A stretch of 35,956 nucleotides of DNA from Aquificaceae bacterium (GCA_025057455.1 JANWWY010000014.1:1-35956), one strand, 5' to 3'. Shown: positions 16,518-24,389, counted from the first letter of the stretch. Numbers and translations are program-made. The notes: generated by a model not told the origin, from the sequence alone.

Positions 16518-17113
16518 CAATCAAAGAGCCTTAGCTGCTTTACCGGGGAGAAACTCCTCCTGTGTATTGGGCTTTCCCTGTAAAGGTTCAGGGCTTTTAT
16601 GTGCTCTTTGGTAGCATAACCTTTGTGTTTTGCAAAGTTGTAATGAGGGAAAAACTGATGGTACGTTTCCATTATTCTGTCCCTTAGGACCTTTGCCACT
16701 ACGCTGGCACAGGCACAGCTCAAACTTTTCTCATCACCTTTTGTAAGTGGCAAACACTCGTAGCCTTCCACAGGCAGGTAATCACTGATGACCGCATGAA
16801 ACTGTTGCTTTATGTCTGCCAATGCCCTCTTGAAGGCAATCTGATTAGCCATGAGTATGCCTACTCTGTCTATTAGGCTGGAGTCTACCACAGCGGTGCC
16901 TATGGCTAAAGCTTTAGACTTAATAACTTTGTAAGCTTCTTCCCTTTCTGTTGACGTCATTGCCTTTGAGTCTTTTTTTATAAAAGGCTCTGTGAAGGGA
17001 GGGAGGACAACCGCACAGGCAACAAGAGGTCCAGCCAGAGGTCCTCTACCAGCTTCGTCCACACCCGCCACAAGAAGACCTCTTTCCCAAAAGGAAATTT
17101 CATACTCTATCAT
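16517..17113 (-). CDS. rnhB: Ribonuclease HII
   Basis: Removes ribonucleotides from DNA and RNA of RNA-DNA hybrids. 198 aa, typical. The catalytic block [21 protein letters not shown] (about 16-36) with the DEAGRG motif is intact, as are [14 protein letters not shown] and [14 protein letters not shown]. The ATG overlaps the rplS stop as ATGA. The order rplS-rnhB is common in bacteria, so this is a conserved operon segment. Confidence 0.96.
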   Translation of the reverse strand: MIEYEISFWERGLLVAGVDEAGRGPLAGPLVACAVVLPPFTEPFIKKDSKAMTSTEREEAYKVIKSKALAIGTAVVDSSLIDRVGILMANQIAFKRALADIKQQFHAVISDYLPVEGYECLPLTKGDEKSLSCACASVVAKVLRDRIMETYHQFFPHYNFAKHKGYATKEHIKALNLYRESPIHRRSFSPVKQLRLFD

Positions 17114-17487
17114 GCCTTCTTCTTTAGTTCCCAGGGTTTTATTTCCCTTATTTTACCTACAGCCTCTTTACCCTTGTATTTGCGCAAGAAGTAAAGCTTG
17201 GACCTTCTCACCTTACCGTATTTTATAAGTTCTATCTTTTCTATACTTGGAGAGTAGAAAGGAAAGGTTCTCTCTATGCCTACACCGTAAGATTCCTTTC
17301 TTACAGTGAAGGTTTTTCCCATACCGCTTCCCTTTATCCTAATAACTATACCCTCAAAGGGTTGTACCCTTTCCTTCTCACCCTCTACTATCCTGTAATG
17401 CACTCTAACGGTGTCACCTACTTTAAAGTCTGGATATTGTTTCTCTGGAAGGTACAACTTCTCAATGTCATGAATAAGACCACTCAT
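17110..17487 (-). CDS. rplS: 50S ribosomal protein L19
   Basis: Protein at the 30S-50S interface. 125 aa. Recognised from [63 protein letters not shown]. The ATG at 17487 has a strong GAGGAGG site. It heads the rplS-rnhB-rsmH-ftsL-like operon. The tail ends PWELKKKA. Confidence 0.97.
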   Translation of the reverse strand: MSGLIHDIEKLYLPEKQYPDFKVGDTVRVHYRIVEGEKERVQPFEGIVIRIKGSGMGKTFTVRKESYGVGIERTFPFYSPSIEKIELIKYGKVRRSKLYFLRKYKGKEAVGKIREIKPWELKKKA

Positions 17488-17520
17488 GTTAAAGACCTCC
17501 TCTTTGGCTTAAGAGTTGTA

Positions 17521-17529
17521 ATTATAGCA
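17521..17529 (-). promoter_or_regulatory. Extended -10 promoter of the rplS operon
   Basis: Minus-strand TGCTATAAT, an extended -10 element, predicts a start about 25-30 bases before the rplS ATG, leaving room for the GAGGAGG ribosome site. No good -35 is seen. The same TGCTATAAT occurs before epmA. Confidence 0.55.
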
Positions 17530-17538
17530 CAAATCTCC

Positions 17539-17544
17539 TATAAT
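17539..17544 (+). promoter_or_regulatory. -10 box of the GGDEF gene
   Basis: TATAAT 31 bases before the ATG at 17576, predicting a leader of about 25 bases with no recognisable ribosome site. It is back to back with the rplS promoter. Confidence 0.4.
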
Positions 17545-17575
17545 ATAAGATATAAGCGTATCCTACCCATCTACT

Positions 17576-19153
17576 ATGGATTACTCAGTCCTAAACCTTA
17601 TACCAGAGCCGGTGCTGATAATAGATGAAAATTACAGAGTAGTTTTCGCAAACGATAAGGCAAAGGAGGTTTACGGGGAAGGTTCTGATGCCTGTTACGG
17701 TTTTACCTACGCTTTTGATGTTCCATGCAGGGAAAAGGAGGGATATCCCTGTCCTGTAGAAAACATAAAAAAATATGGTTCCGCAAGGTCTGGCGTAATA
17801 CACGTGCACAGAACCAAAAAGGGTGAAAGATATGTTTACGTGCTAACTTCTTACGAACAAAGGCAAGGCATATACGTAGAAGTCCACATAGACCTCTTTG
17901 ATATGGCTCAAGCACTCCGTTTAAGCGGGCAGAGAACTGAGCTTCTTTTTTCTTCGGGTCCTGTCGTCTTTTTTCTGTGGAAGAGAGAGAAGGGGTGGCC
18001 TGTTGAATTTGTCTCCCCCAATGTGGTGGACCTTCTCGGATATTCAACGGAGGATTTTACCTCAGGACTCATAAGATACGCCGAACTTATTCATCCTGAG
18101 GATATAGAGAGGGTAAGGGAAGAGGTAGAACGATACACAGAGGAGCTTAAACCTTCCTGGACGCATGCGGACTACAGAATAAGAAGAAGGGATGGGAGTT
18201 ACATATGGGTGCTGGACCATACTGTTCCCATTTTGGACGAAAGAGGTCAAGTGGTAGGGTACTATGGCTATGTGCTAAACATAACAGAAAAACACGAGAA
18301 GGAAGAGCTTTTTCACATCCTTGCGGAATCAAACCCTTTTGCAGTCTTATTGTATGATTTTATGAACAACAGAATACTCTACGCAAACATAAACGCACAA
18401 AAGCTCTTCGGGTACAGCATACAGGAGCTTCTAAGCCACCCAAACCCTATAACTCTCATACACGAAAAGGATAGACACAAAGCCTTAGAGAGCATCACAA
18501 AAAGAAAAGAAGGATATGAGGGCCCAATAAGCTACAGCATGAGGGTAATAACCAAGAAGGGTAAACTAAAGTGGGTTAAACTCTCTTCAATCACGACCCA
18601 TTACCTTGGGAGAAAAGTTTCAGTAATAACCCTCATAGACATATCCAGAGAGGTAAAAAGGGAGAAAAAGCTTACATGGCTTGCTACAAGAGACCAATTA
18701 ACTGGTGCCCTTAATAGGCATGCGCTACTTCACGATTTTGAGCACCTTATAACACAAGCCAAGAGATATAATAACCCCTTTTCCATAATTATCTTTGATA
18801 TAGACAACTTTAAGGCTATAAACGATAAGTATGGGCATTTGGTGGGCGATAGGGTCTTAAAGGAGATTGCCCATCGTGTTAAAAAGAGTCTAAGAAAAAG
18901 CGACCTTTTTGCAAGATGGGGCGGTGAGGAGTTTCTTATTCTTCTCCCTATGACCTCAGAGCCTCATGCACCAGCAGAAAAGATAAGAAGAGCGGTAGAG
19001 GAATCTAGTCTCTGCGACCATGTAAAGGTAACCATATCTCTCGGAGCAACCACATACAAAGGTGGGGACACTATAAACAGCATGTTGATGAGAGCGGATG
19101 AAGCCCTTTACAGAGCAAAGAATGAGGGAAAAAACAAGGTAGTGGTGCTTTAA
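17576..19153 (+). CDS. Diguanylate cyclase with three PAS domains
   Basis: Predicted cytosolic c-di-GMP synthase, 525 aa, no membrane segment. PAS1 about 5-108, PAS2 about 125-240 (ending [17 protein letters not shown], a PAC-like tail), PAS3 about 243-360, GGDEF about 365-525. The cyclase looks active: GGEEF at 449-453, [14 protein letters not shown] metal and substrate residues at 408-421. An RxxD inhibitory site (RKSD, 440-443) lies exactly five residues before GGEEF, so product inhibition is likely. PAS1 carries three Cys (C40, C51, C59) in a PC...PCP-type loop seen in other PAS sensors; a metal or redox role is possible but unproven. No EAL domain. Its TAA interlocks with the purE stop on the other strand. 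Confidence 0.94.
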   Translation: MDYSVLNLIPEPVLIIDENYRVVFANDKAKEVYGEGSDACYGFTYAFDVPCREKEGYPCPVENIKKYGSARSGVIHVHRTKKGERYVYVLTSYEQRQGIYVEVHIDLFDMAQALRLSGQRTELLFSSGPVVFFLWKREKGWPVEFVSPNVVDLLGYSTEDFTSGLIRYAELIHPEDIERVREEVERYTEELKPSWTHADYRIRRRDGSYIWVLDHTVPILDERGQVVGYYGYVLNITEKHEKEELFHILAESNPFAVLLYDFMNNRILYANINAQKLFGYSIQELLSHPNPITLIHEKDRHKALESITKRKEGYEGPISYSMRVITKKGKLKWVKLSSITTHYLGRKVSVITLIDISREVKREKKLTWLATRDQLTGALNRHALLHDFEHLITQAKRYNNPFSIIIFDIDNFKAINDKYGHLVGDRVLKEIAHRVKKSLRKSDLFARWGGEEFLILLPMTSEPHAPAEKIRRAVEESSLCDHVKVTISLGATTYKGGDTINSMLMRADEALYRAKNEGKNKVVVL

Positions 19154-19644
19154 AGTTGCCCCTTCAATCCCTCGTTCATTTCTTCCACTTTTTGCCTAAG
19201 GACCTCCTGATAGTTTCTTAGTTTTGTCTCCAATTCTGGATATTTTACGGAAAGGATTCTTACAGCCAATAGTCCTGCGTTGATGCCGTTTCCTATACCC
19301 ACGGTTGCCACTGGCACACCAGCAGGCATCTGAACTATGGAGTATAGAGAGTCCAAACCGCCTAAGTGTTTGGAGGGTATAGGCACACCAATCACGGGCA
19401 ATGTGGTCATGCTTGCGGTCATACCAGGAAGATGTGCTGCGCCGCCGGCCCCAGCTATTATAACCTCTACACCCCTATCCCTTGCACTCCTTGCATATTC
19501 GTACATGAGCTCCGGTGTGCGATGGGCAGAGACTACTTTAACCTCGCATGATACTTCAAACTCTCTCAAAATCTCATAGGCGGGCTTTAACCATTCCCAG
19601 TCGGAAATGCTACCCATGATTATACCTACAATAGGTTTCATCAT
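19150..19644 (-). CDS. purE: N5-carboxyaminoimidazole ribonucleotide mutase
   Basis: Purine synthesis: N5-CAIR to CAIR (class I PurE). 164 aa from the ATG at 19644; the next codon is also ATG. The conserved [37 protein letters not shown] and [30 protein letters not shown] are all present. The longer open frame upstream is rejected because it reads into the divergent gene. purK is not adjacent. TAAAAT on the minus strand (19652-19657) ends 7 bases before the ATG and no ribosome site is seen, so leaderless translation is predicted. Its stop shares a TTAA with the GGDEF gene stop. Confidence 0.96.
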   Translation of the reverse strand: MMKPIVGIIMGSISDWEWLKPAYEILREFEVSCEVKVVSAHRTPELMYEYARSARDRGVEVIIAGAGGAAHLPGMTASMTTLPVIGVPIPSKHLGGLDSLYSIVQMPAGVPVATVGIGNGINAGLLAVRILSVKYPELETKLRNYQEVLRQKVEEMNEGLKGQL

Positions 19645-19660
19645 GCCTATAATTTTATCT
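19645..19660. promoter_or_regulatory. 16-base divergent promoter core, purE / coiled-coil gene
   Basis: Only 16 bases separate two divergent ATGs. TATAAT (19648-19653) sits 7 bases before the plus-strand ATG; minus-strand TAAAAT (19652-19657) sits 7 bases before the purE ATG. The two hexamers overlap by two bases. There is no room for a leader or ribosome site on either side. Confidence 0.55.
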
Positions 19661-20020
19661 ATGAAGGATTTCCAAAGGGAAATATCTGAGCTGGAAGAAA
19701 GCTTCTGGATAAAACGCATGAAATTGGTCTCCCAGTATAAAAAGCTTCAGGAAGCCAAAGAAAAGGTGAAGGAGGTGGAAAGACTAATAGAAGAAAGGTT
19801 GTGCGTGGACATAGAGAGCCTATATCAGCTAATTGAAGAGGGTGAAAATACACAAGACAATTTGGAGGGTCAGCCCCTAAAAGAGCTTTTCAAAAAACTG
19901 AAGGAAACTAAAAAGGAGATAGAAGACATGGAAAGAGAAGTTTTGGACATAGACAAGGAAATAGACCAAGCCTTTGATATGATAAAAGAGTACAGAAAAT
20001 GTATTCAGGAGATGTCATGA
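19661..20020 (+). CDS. Coiled-coil protein, 119 aa, unknown function
   Basis: Not recognised. From the ATG at 19661 the product is almost wholly helical and charged: one coiled-coil segment about 1-48, a short break around a Cys ([16 protein letters not shown]), and a second about 68-115, suggesting a helical hairpin. It ends in Cys-rich-free text KCIQEMS. TATAAT ends 7 bases before the ATG, and no ribosome site is visible. Its stop overlaps the ferredoxin start as ATGA, so the two are translationally coupled and may work together. Extending the frame upstream would overlap purE and is not supported. Confidence 0.75.
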   Translation: MKDFQREISELEESFWIKRMKLVSQYKKLQEAKEKVKEVERLIEERLCVDIESLYQLIEEGENTQDNLEGQPLKELFKKLKETKKEIEDMEREVLDIDKEIDQAFDMIKEYRKCIQEMS

Positions 20021-20556
20021 AAAGACCCATTATGCTCATAGACCTTGATCGTTGTATAGGTTGTCTTTCTTGTGAAGTTGCCTGTAAGCAAGAAAAGGGT
20101 ATAGAAAACTTTGGCATAAGACCCATGAAGGTTTTCAGAGTTGGTGGTTTAGGTGAGAAGGCTGACGCCTTTTTCCTCCCTATGAACTGTTTTCACTGCG
20201 AGCCTGCCCCTTGTGTTTATGCCTGCCCCACATCAGCTATGAGAAAAAGACAAGATGGTATAGTTTACGTGGAGGAACTAAGATGCATAGGTTGTAAGGC
20301 GTGCATAATAGCCTGTCCTTACGGAGCCATAGCCTTTAACCCAGAAACCATGAAAGTGGAAAAGTGTGATTATTGCTACAAAAGAGTAGATAATGGGCTT
20401 TTGCCCTCTTGCGTATCCAAGTGCGTGACCAACTGTCTGTATTTTGTGCAGGTGGAGGATGTTCCAAAGGAAAGGCACACTGCAAAGAGGATAGACTCTG
20501 ACCTGTACAAAGAACTCTTTTGCTGGAGGTCAGAAAAGGAGCTTTCTGAGGTCTAA
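20017..20556 (+). CDS. Four-cluster 4Fe-4S ferredoxin, DmsB/HycB/NrfC type
   Basis: Electron-transfer subunit of about 179 aa with sixteen Cys arranged for four [4Fe-4S] clusters: CxxCxxCxxxC at 13-23, C58/C61/C66/C70, CxxCxxCxxxC at 90-100, and C117/C120/C132/C136. This is the architecture of iron-sulfur subunits of molybdopterin oxidoreductases and hydrogenase or formate dehydrogenase complexes. No catalytic or membrane-anchor subunit is in the window, and there is no Tat signal, so it is probably cytoplasmic. The ATG at 20017 has CAGGAG upstream and overlaps the preceding stop; an in-frame ATG at 19999 is less likely. The 3' end overlaps pilD by 27 bases. Confidence 0.88.
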   Translation: MKRPIMLIDLDRCIGCLSCEVACKQEKGIENFGIRPMKVFRVGGLGEKADAFFLPMNCFHCEPAPCVYACPTSAMRKRQDGIVYVEELRCIGCKACIIACPYGAIAFNPETMKVEKCDYCYKRVDNGLLPSCVSKCVTNCLYFVQVEDVPKERHTAKRIDSDLYKELFCWRSEKELSEV

Positions 20557-21285
20557 AAGCACGCCCGCAAAGACGCCAAGGGAAAGAAAGGGACCAAAGG
20601 GAACTGCAAACTGCAAAGTTCTGTTCTTTATGATAATCGGAAGTGCGTACAAAAGCCCAAAGATTGAACCGAGAAAAACGGCGTACATTACACCCCAAAT
20701 ACCTACCACAGAGCCTATAAAGGCCATAAGCTTCACATCCCCAAAGCCCAAACCTTCCACCTTACGAACCTTTACATAGTAAAGGTACAGGGTAAGAAAG
20801 AGCCCACCACCCACCAAAGCCCCCGCAAGGCTTTCTACTACGCTAAAGTCCCTACGGAAAAGTGAGCTAATCACACCAAAGGCAAGACCGCCTATTGTGA
20901 GACTATCCGGAAGCAAGAAGGTATCCCAGTCTATAAGGCTTGCCACCAAAAGAATTGAAAAAAATACAAAGAAAACGAAGGCTGTGTAGGGCTCTTGAAA
21001 CTTAAGCTTGCATAGGACAGCAAGAAAACCGCTGGAAGCCTCCACTAAAGGATACCTTATAGGGATGGGTGCCCCGCAGTGCCTGCACTTACCCCTCAGG
21101 AGAAGGTAGGATATTAGAGGAATGTTGTCATACCAACTTATCTTTTTCTTACAATGGGGACAATGGGATGGTGGTGTAATTATGGAGAGGTTTCTGGGCA
21201 GTCTATGTATAACCACGTTGTAAAAACTCCCCAGTATAGCACCAAGGATAAACAAAAGTGCATATTCCATAGCTTGAAGTGGCAT
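20530..21285 (-). CDS. pilD: Prepilin peptidase / N-methyltransferase
   Basis: Inner-membrane aspartic protease that cleaves and N-methylates type IV pilins or type II secretion pseudopilins. About 251 aa. Seen: GSFYNVVIHRLP, the cytoplasmic Cys tetrad CPHC (42-45) and CRHC (67-70), and the two catalytic Asp regions (IDWDTFLLPDSL and GFGDVKL), set in about eight hydrophobic segments. The ATG at 21285 is used; a GTG one codon upstream or an ATG at 21270 is possible. Pilus genes are probably near: a PilP/GspC-like gene starts at 35657. Confidence 0.94.
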   Translation of the reverse strand: MPLQAMEYALLFILGAILGSFYNVVIHRLPRNLSIITPPSHCPHCKKKISWYDNIPLISYLLLRGKCRHCGAPIPIRYPLVEASSGFLAVLCKLKFQEPYTAFVFFVFFSILLVASLIDWDTFLLPDSLTIGGLAFGVISSLFRRDFSVVESLAGALVGGGLFLTLYLYYVKVRKVEGLGFGDVKLMAFIGSVVGIWGVMYAVFLGSIFGLLYALPIIIKNRTLQFAVPFGPFLSLGVFAGVLLDLRKLLF

Positions 21286-21309
21286 CACTGTGGTATAAAA
21301 TTATAAGTC
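21286..21309. promoter_or_regulatory. Divergent promoter core, pilD / thioredoxin-fold lipoprotein
   Basis: A 24-base gap. TATAAA (21294-21299) lies 10 bases before the plus ATG at 21310; minus-strand TATAAT (21300-21305) lies 14 bases before the pilD ATG. No ribosome sites are visible, so very short leaders are expected. Confidence 0.4.
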
Positions 21310-21783
21310 ATGAGAAGGCTTTTCACGCTTATTCTTGCCCTTTTTGTCTTTTCTTGTCAGGAAAAAAGCAGGGACAAGTCAGAAATAAGAAGCCTACTGC
21401 CTCAGAATGAATATGCTATGCTAATCGTGGAAAGTGAAGGCTGTATATATTGCAAACAACTCAAAAAAGACTTGCAAGGTCAAACCCTTTCACATGAAAT
21501 AAATGGACTGGACGTATACAGCATACTCTACGAGAGCAACGCGAGGGTAAGGTACGTTTTAAAGGGACAGGAGCACGTAAGCACAGAGGAAGAGCTGGCA
21601 AAGTCTCTAAAGGTTAACTCTTTTCCTCAAGTATTCTTTTACGACAGACAAGGTAATATCATCCTTCATCTGCCGGGGTATCAACCGCCCAAGGTCCTTG
21701 CATGTAGCATAAGGTACGTAAAGGAAGAAAAGTATAAACAGTATGACTATATGGATTATCTCAAGTCGGGGGAATGCATATAG
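21310..21783 (+). CDS. Thioredoxin-fold lipoprotein, SoxW-like
   Basis: About 157 aa. The N-terminus has a short hydrophobic stretch ending VFSC, a plausible lipobox with the lipidated Cys at residue 16, so it is likely anchored on the periplasmic face. The redox motif CIYC near residue 47-50 follows AMLIVESEG, and a cis-Pro segment SFPQVFFYD fits the thioredoxin fold. This resembles SoxW/DsbE-type thiol-disulfide proteins, but no sox genes are in the window. Two further Cys lie near the C-terminus. It overlaps the gph start by 10 bases, so the two are probably one transcript. Confidence 0.78.
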   Translation: MRRLFTLILALFVFSCQEKSRDKSEIRSLLPQNEYAMLIVESEGCIYCKQLKKDLQGQTLSHEINGLDVYSILYESNARVRYVLKGQEHVSTEEELAKSLKVNSFPQVFFYDRQGNIILHLPGYQPPKVLACSIRYVKEEKYKQYDYMDYLKSGECI

Positions 21784-22400
21784 AGGTTGTTCTCTTTGAC
21801 CTGGATGGAACTCTCATAGATTCTTACAAGGATATAGGCACACACCTAAACAGGACGCTAAGGCATTTTGGAAGGGAAGAGATAGAAATAGAGAGCGTGA
21901 GGCATATGGTGGGTGGTGGTGCAAGGGAACTTTTAAGAAGGTTTTTCTCCAATGGTAGCCTTGAGGAAGCCTTGCGAGTTTTCAAAGACTACTACATGAA
22001 AGAGCCAGTATTGCATACAAAGCCCTACGAAGGTATTGTAGAGCTTTTAGAATACCTAAAGGGTAAGGGAATGAGGCTTGCGGTAGTTACCAACAAAATG
22101 GAGGGGCTTTCCAGAGTTATACTAGAAAAGCTTGGTCTTTTAGGTTATTTCCACATAGTGGTAGGGGGTGATACTTATCCTGAGAAAAAGCCCTCACCTC
22201 TGCCACTTCTCCAGTCTCTGAAGCGAATGCAGTCCAACCCTGAAGAAGCTATTATGATAGGTGATACAGAGGCAGACATGAAAGCAGGGAGGTTAGCAGG
22301 TACAAAGAGAGGGTTGGCCCTTTGGGGTTATGTAAAGCTGATAGAAGAAGTGCCCGATTACAGCTTTAAAACACCCATGGAGGTAAAGGAGCTAATATGA
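21774..22400 (+). CDS. gph: HAD-family phosphatase, probable phosphoglycolate phosphatase
   Basis: 208 aa HAD hydrolase with motif I FDLDGT (nucleophile Asp), motif II in VVTNK, motif III Lys in KKPSPLPLL and motif IV GDTEADMKAG; the helical cap lies between about 20 and 90. This matches Gph/PGP-type enzymes that remove phosphate from 2-phosphoglycolate, but related HAD phosphatases with other substrates look alike. It overlaps the preceding gene by 10 bases. Its last codons form the left arm of a terminator hairpin. Confidence 0.85.
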   Translation: MHIEVVLFDLDGTLIDSYKDIGTHLNRTLRHFGREEIEIESVRHMVGGGARELLRRFFSNGSLEEALRVFKDYYMKEPVLHTKPYEGIVELLEYLKGKGMRLAVVTNKMEGLSRVILEKLGLLGYFHIVVGGDTYPEKKPSPLPLLQSLKRMQSNPEEAIMIGDTEADMKAGRLAGTKRGLALWGYVKLIEEVPDYSFKTPMEVKELI

Positions 22401-22430
22401 CTTTTTGCCTCTGTATTAGCTCGATGTTTT
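22389..22430 (+). terminator. Rho-independent-like terminator at the gph end
   Basis: Perfect 9-bp inverted repeat GAGCTAATA (22389-22397) / TATTAGCTC (22414-22422) with a 16-base loop, followed by GATGTTTT. The left arm contains the last gph codons. It lies at the only convergent junction in the window that does not overlap, and could act from both sides. Confidence 0.55.
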
Positions 22431-22466
22431 GAGAAGGCTAATTTAGCGACCTAATGGATAACAGAA

Positions 22467-22673
22467 CTACTCCTCGGGTACTTCTCTGGTGGATGTATAC
22501 TTGACGGTGTAGACTATAACAAATCCATCTATGCCGTGTTCTCTGGCAAGGGTAGTTTCTACCTCTAAGACCTCACCGCCCTCCTGTTCTATTGTGGACA
22601 AAACCTCGTTGAGCTTTTCTGTTATTTCTACATCATTACCCTCTAAGGCGACCACCATGCATCTATATGCCAT
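22467..22673 (-). CDS. Small protein, 68 aa, unknown function
   Basis: From the ATG at 22673, one base after the epmA stop. Predicted beta-alpha-beta pattern: MAYRCMVVALEG, a helix (ITEKLNEVLSTIEQEG), then VLEVETTLAREHG and a strand FVIVYTVKY. No Cys motif, signal peptide or membrane segment. It weakly recalls small sporulation-type Cse60-like proteins in pattern, but I would not assign that. Tight coupling to epmA and a clean coding pattern argue that it is real. The longer open frame upstream is rejected because it reads back into epmA. Confidence 0.68.
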   Translation of the reverse strand: MAYRCMVVALEGNDVEITEKLNEVLSTIEQEGGEVLEVETTLAREHGIDGFVIVYTVKYTSTREVPEE

Positions 22674-22674
22674 A

Positions 22675-23544
22675 TTAAAAGTATATATCTTCCAGACTAT
22701 CAAGTCCTTTGTAAACCATAAAAAGACGGTCAAGACCTATGGAACATCCTGCGCACGGTGGAAAATCCTCGTAGGCTTTTAGTAGCTCCTCGTCTATGGG
22801 GAGGTCTCTGTTGCCTCTGTATTCCTCCATCCTCCTTTTTATAACCTGTAAGTCTGTTTCTTCTGTCCATCCGTTGGCTATCTCTACGCCCTTTATGTAA
22901 AGTTCAAACCTCTCTGCATATCCGTCTTTTATCTTTGCGTAGGAGCTCAGCCTCTGTGGAAAGTGGGTTATAAACTCTGGCATATCTATGCCCAGATACC
23001 TTTCTACCTGTATGTATATTCTAAAGAAGAGGCTTTCCCAATCCTCCTTTTCGTCAAACTCGTATCCGTAGGTAATGAGGTTGTTTTTGAAGATTTCCTC
23101 ATCTTCTGAGAGCACCACGCCCGCATATTCCTCAAAGGCATGCTCAAGCCTGGTAATGCGATAATCCTTGCTAATGCCAAGGAAAGAGAGAAGCTTACCT
23201 ATTTCCTCTATTAGGTATCTGTAGTCTGCGTCCAGCTTATACCACTCAAGCATACTAAACTCAACCTTGTGAAGCCTTCCACACTCGTTGTTCCTAAATA
23301 CCCTTGTTATCTGGAATACATCCCTCTTGTGTTTTGAGAGGAGTTTTTTCATGGAAAACTCAGGAGATGTTTGAAGCCATAGGCGTTTTTCCCTTCCACA
23401 CTCCCCTATTCTTACCTCAATAGGCTCCACATTAAGGTCTATGTTAGGATAGGGTAGGAGTATGGGCGTGTAAACTTCCAAGTATCCCTTTTCTACGAAA
23501 AAGTTTCTGACCTTTTGAATAAATTGAGACCACTCTTGTAGCAT
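22675..23544 (-). CDS. epmA: EF-P lysine lysyltransferase (LysRS-like, PoxA/GenX family)
   Basis: Class II lysyl-tRNA synthetase catalytic core without the N-terminal anticodon-binding domain, about 289 aa, the form called EpmA/PoxA/GenX, which attaches (beta-)lysine to elongation factor P. Seen: RNFFVEKGYLEVYTPILLP, motif 2 ITRVFRNNE followed by HKVEFSMLEWY, and motif 3 GCSIGLDRLFMVY. The ATG at 23544 is chosen because any longer frame runs through the tRNA-His gene. TGCTATAAT ends 7 bases before this ATG, predicting a leaderless transcript starting just past the tRNA. efp and epmB are not in the window. The 68-aa gene follows after one base. Confidence 0.9.
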   Translation of the reverse strand: MLQEWSQFIQKVRNFFVEKGYLEVYTPILLPYPNIDLNVEPIEVRIGECGREKRLWLQTSPEFSMKKLLSKHKRDVFQITRVFRNNECGRLHKVEFSMLEWYKLDADYRYLIEEIGKLLSFLGISKDYRITRLEHAFEEYAGVVLSEDEEIFKNNLITYGYEFDEKEDWESLFFRIYIQVERYLGIDMPEFITHFPQRLSSYAKIKDGYAERFELYIKGVEIANGWTEETDLQVIKRRMEEYRGNRDLPIDEELLKAYEDFPPCAGCSIGLDRLFMVYKGLDSLEDIYF

Positions 23545-23551
23545 CTTAAGG

Positions 23552-23560
23552 ATTATAGCA
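23552..23560 (-). promoter_or_regulatory. Extended -10 promoter of epmA
   Basis: Minus-strand TGCTATAAT fills the space directly after the CCA end of tRNA-His; the hexamer ends 7 bases before the epmA ATG. Any -35 lies within the tRNA gene. Confidence 0.5.
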
Positions 23561-23637
23561 TGGGGAGAGCGACGGGAGTCGAACCCGCGACCCGTGGATC
23601 CACAGTCCACTGCTCTGCCAGCTGAGCTACGCTCTCC
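23561..23637 (-). tRNA. tRNA-His (anticodon GTG)
   Basis: Full cloverleaf on the minus strand. The acceptor GAGAGCG pairs with CGCTCTC; U8-A9; D arm GCTC/GAGC; anticodon stem GTGGA/TCCAC with loop CTGTGGA, so the anticodon is GTG; T arm GCGGG-TTCGACT-CCCGT. The gene encodes the His-specific extra G at position -1, opposite C73, and the CCA end. It lies between rsmE and epmA. Confidence 0.97.
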
Positions 23638-23652
23638 TACTGCGAATTAATT

Positions 23653-23681
23653 ATTATAGTCCTATCCTTAGATTCCTGCAA
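23653..23681 (-). promoter_or_regulatory. Promoter of tRNA-His
   Basis: Minus-strand TTGCAG and TATAAT separated by exactly 17 bases. The -35 lies inside the 3' end of rsmE. The predicted start is about 8 bases before the mature tRNA 5' end. Confidence 0.6.
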
Positions 23682-24366
23682 GGTTCATAATAAGTGCAAC
23701 CGCTATTGCACCCGCCATCTCAGACCTAAAAATGTAAGGTTTAAGCAGTAGTGGTAAGAAACCTCTACTTTTAAGAAGTTCTACTTCCTCCTTTGTAAAG
23801 CCACCTTCCGGACCAACGACCACGCTGTAGCTACTCGCCTTTAAGTTTATTTCCCTTATGGTGAGGTTGCCAGTAAAGTTTTCCAGTAGCAGTGGAACCT
23901 CTACAGTGGGTTTTAGGTCTTCCAGCCTTATAGGCGGGGAAATTTCCATGGGTTTTGGTCTTTTGCACTGTTTGAAAGATGCAAGGCTTATCCTTTTCCA
24001 CCTTTCTATCTTTTCTTCAACCTTTCCCTTTACCTGAAAGCCCCTCCTGCACAGTACTGGAGTCAGTTTAAGAGCACCTGCCTGACTAGACCTATCCACC
24101 ACCTCATCCATTAGCCCAAGCTCTGTTGGTACACACTGATATAGGAAAACTTCAGGTTTTGGCAGTGATACCTTTATCTCACGGACTATGGTGCAGAGGG
24201 CGTGGTCTTTTTTTATCTCATATAGCCGGACCAAAAATAACCTATCTTCACAAAAGACCTCAATCTCTTCACCTTTGTTTATTCTTAGAGCTTTTAGATG
24301 CTTAAATTCTGAGCCCGATATGGTAAAAAAATCACCCTTCTTGCCAGTGCATATGAGTCTTTCCAT
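23668..24366 (-). CDS. rsmE: 16S rRNA (uracil-1498-N3)-methyltransferase
   Basis: SPOUT-class methyltransferase acting on U1498 of 16S rRNA. 232 aa, typical of the family. N-terminal PUA-like part (HLKALRINKGEEIEVF) and the C-terminal knot with VVGPEGGFTKEEVELL and ILRSEMA-like PYIFRSEMAGAIAV. It follows hup after a 31-base gap that holds a GC-rich hairpin. No clear ribosome site precedes the ATG at 24366. Confidence 0.95.
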   Translation of the reverse strand: MERLICTGKKGDFFTISGSEFKHLKALRINKGEEIEVFCEDRLFLVRLYEIKKDHALCTIVREIKVSLPKPEVFLYQCVPTELGLMDEVVDRSSQAGALKLTPVLCRRGFQVKGKVEEKIERWKRISLASFKQCKRPKPMEISPPIRLEDLKPTVEVPLLLENFTGNLTIREINLKASSYSVVVGPEGGFTKEEVELLKSRGFLPLLLKPYIFRSEMAGAIAVALIMNLAGI

Positions 24367-24372
24367 GAAGAC

Positions 24373-24389
24373 GGCGGGGAGAACCCGCC
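24373..24389 (-). terminator. GC-rich hairpin between hup and rsmE
   Basis: Perfect 6-bp stem GGCGGG/CCCGCC with a 5-base loop, just after the hup stop on the minus strand, with no T-run. It may attenuate read-through into rsmE or protect the hup mRNA 3' end. Confidence 0.4.

Noticed and set aside
22437-22447. Palindrome GCTAATTTAGC as a second hairpin after gph
   Set aside because: The arms leave a one-base loop, which cannot fold as a hairpin; may be chance in AT-rich DNA.
23545-23610. N-terminal extension of the epmA frame
   Set aside because: The extra residues are encoded by the tRNA-His gene; the ATG at 23544 is the first plausible start.
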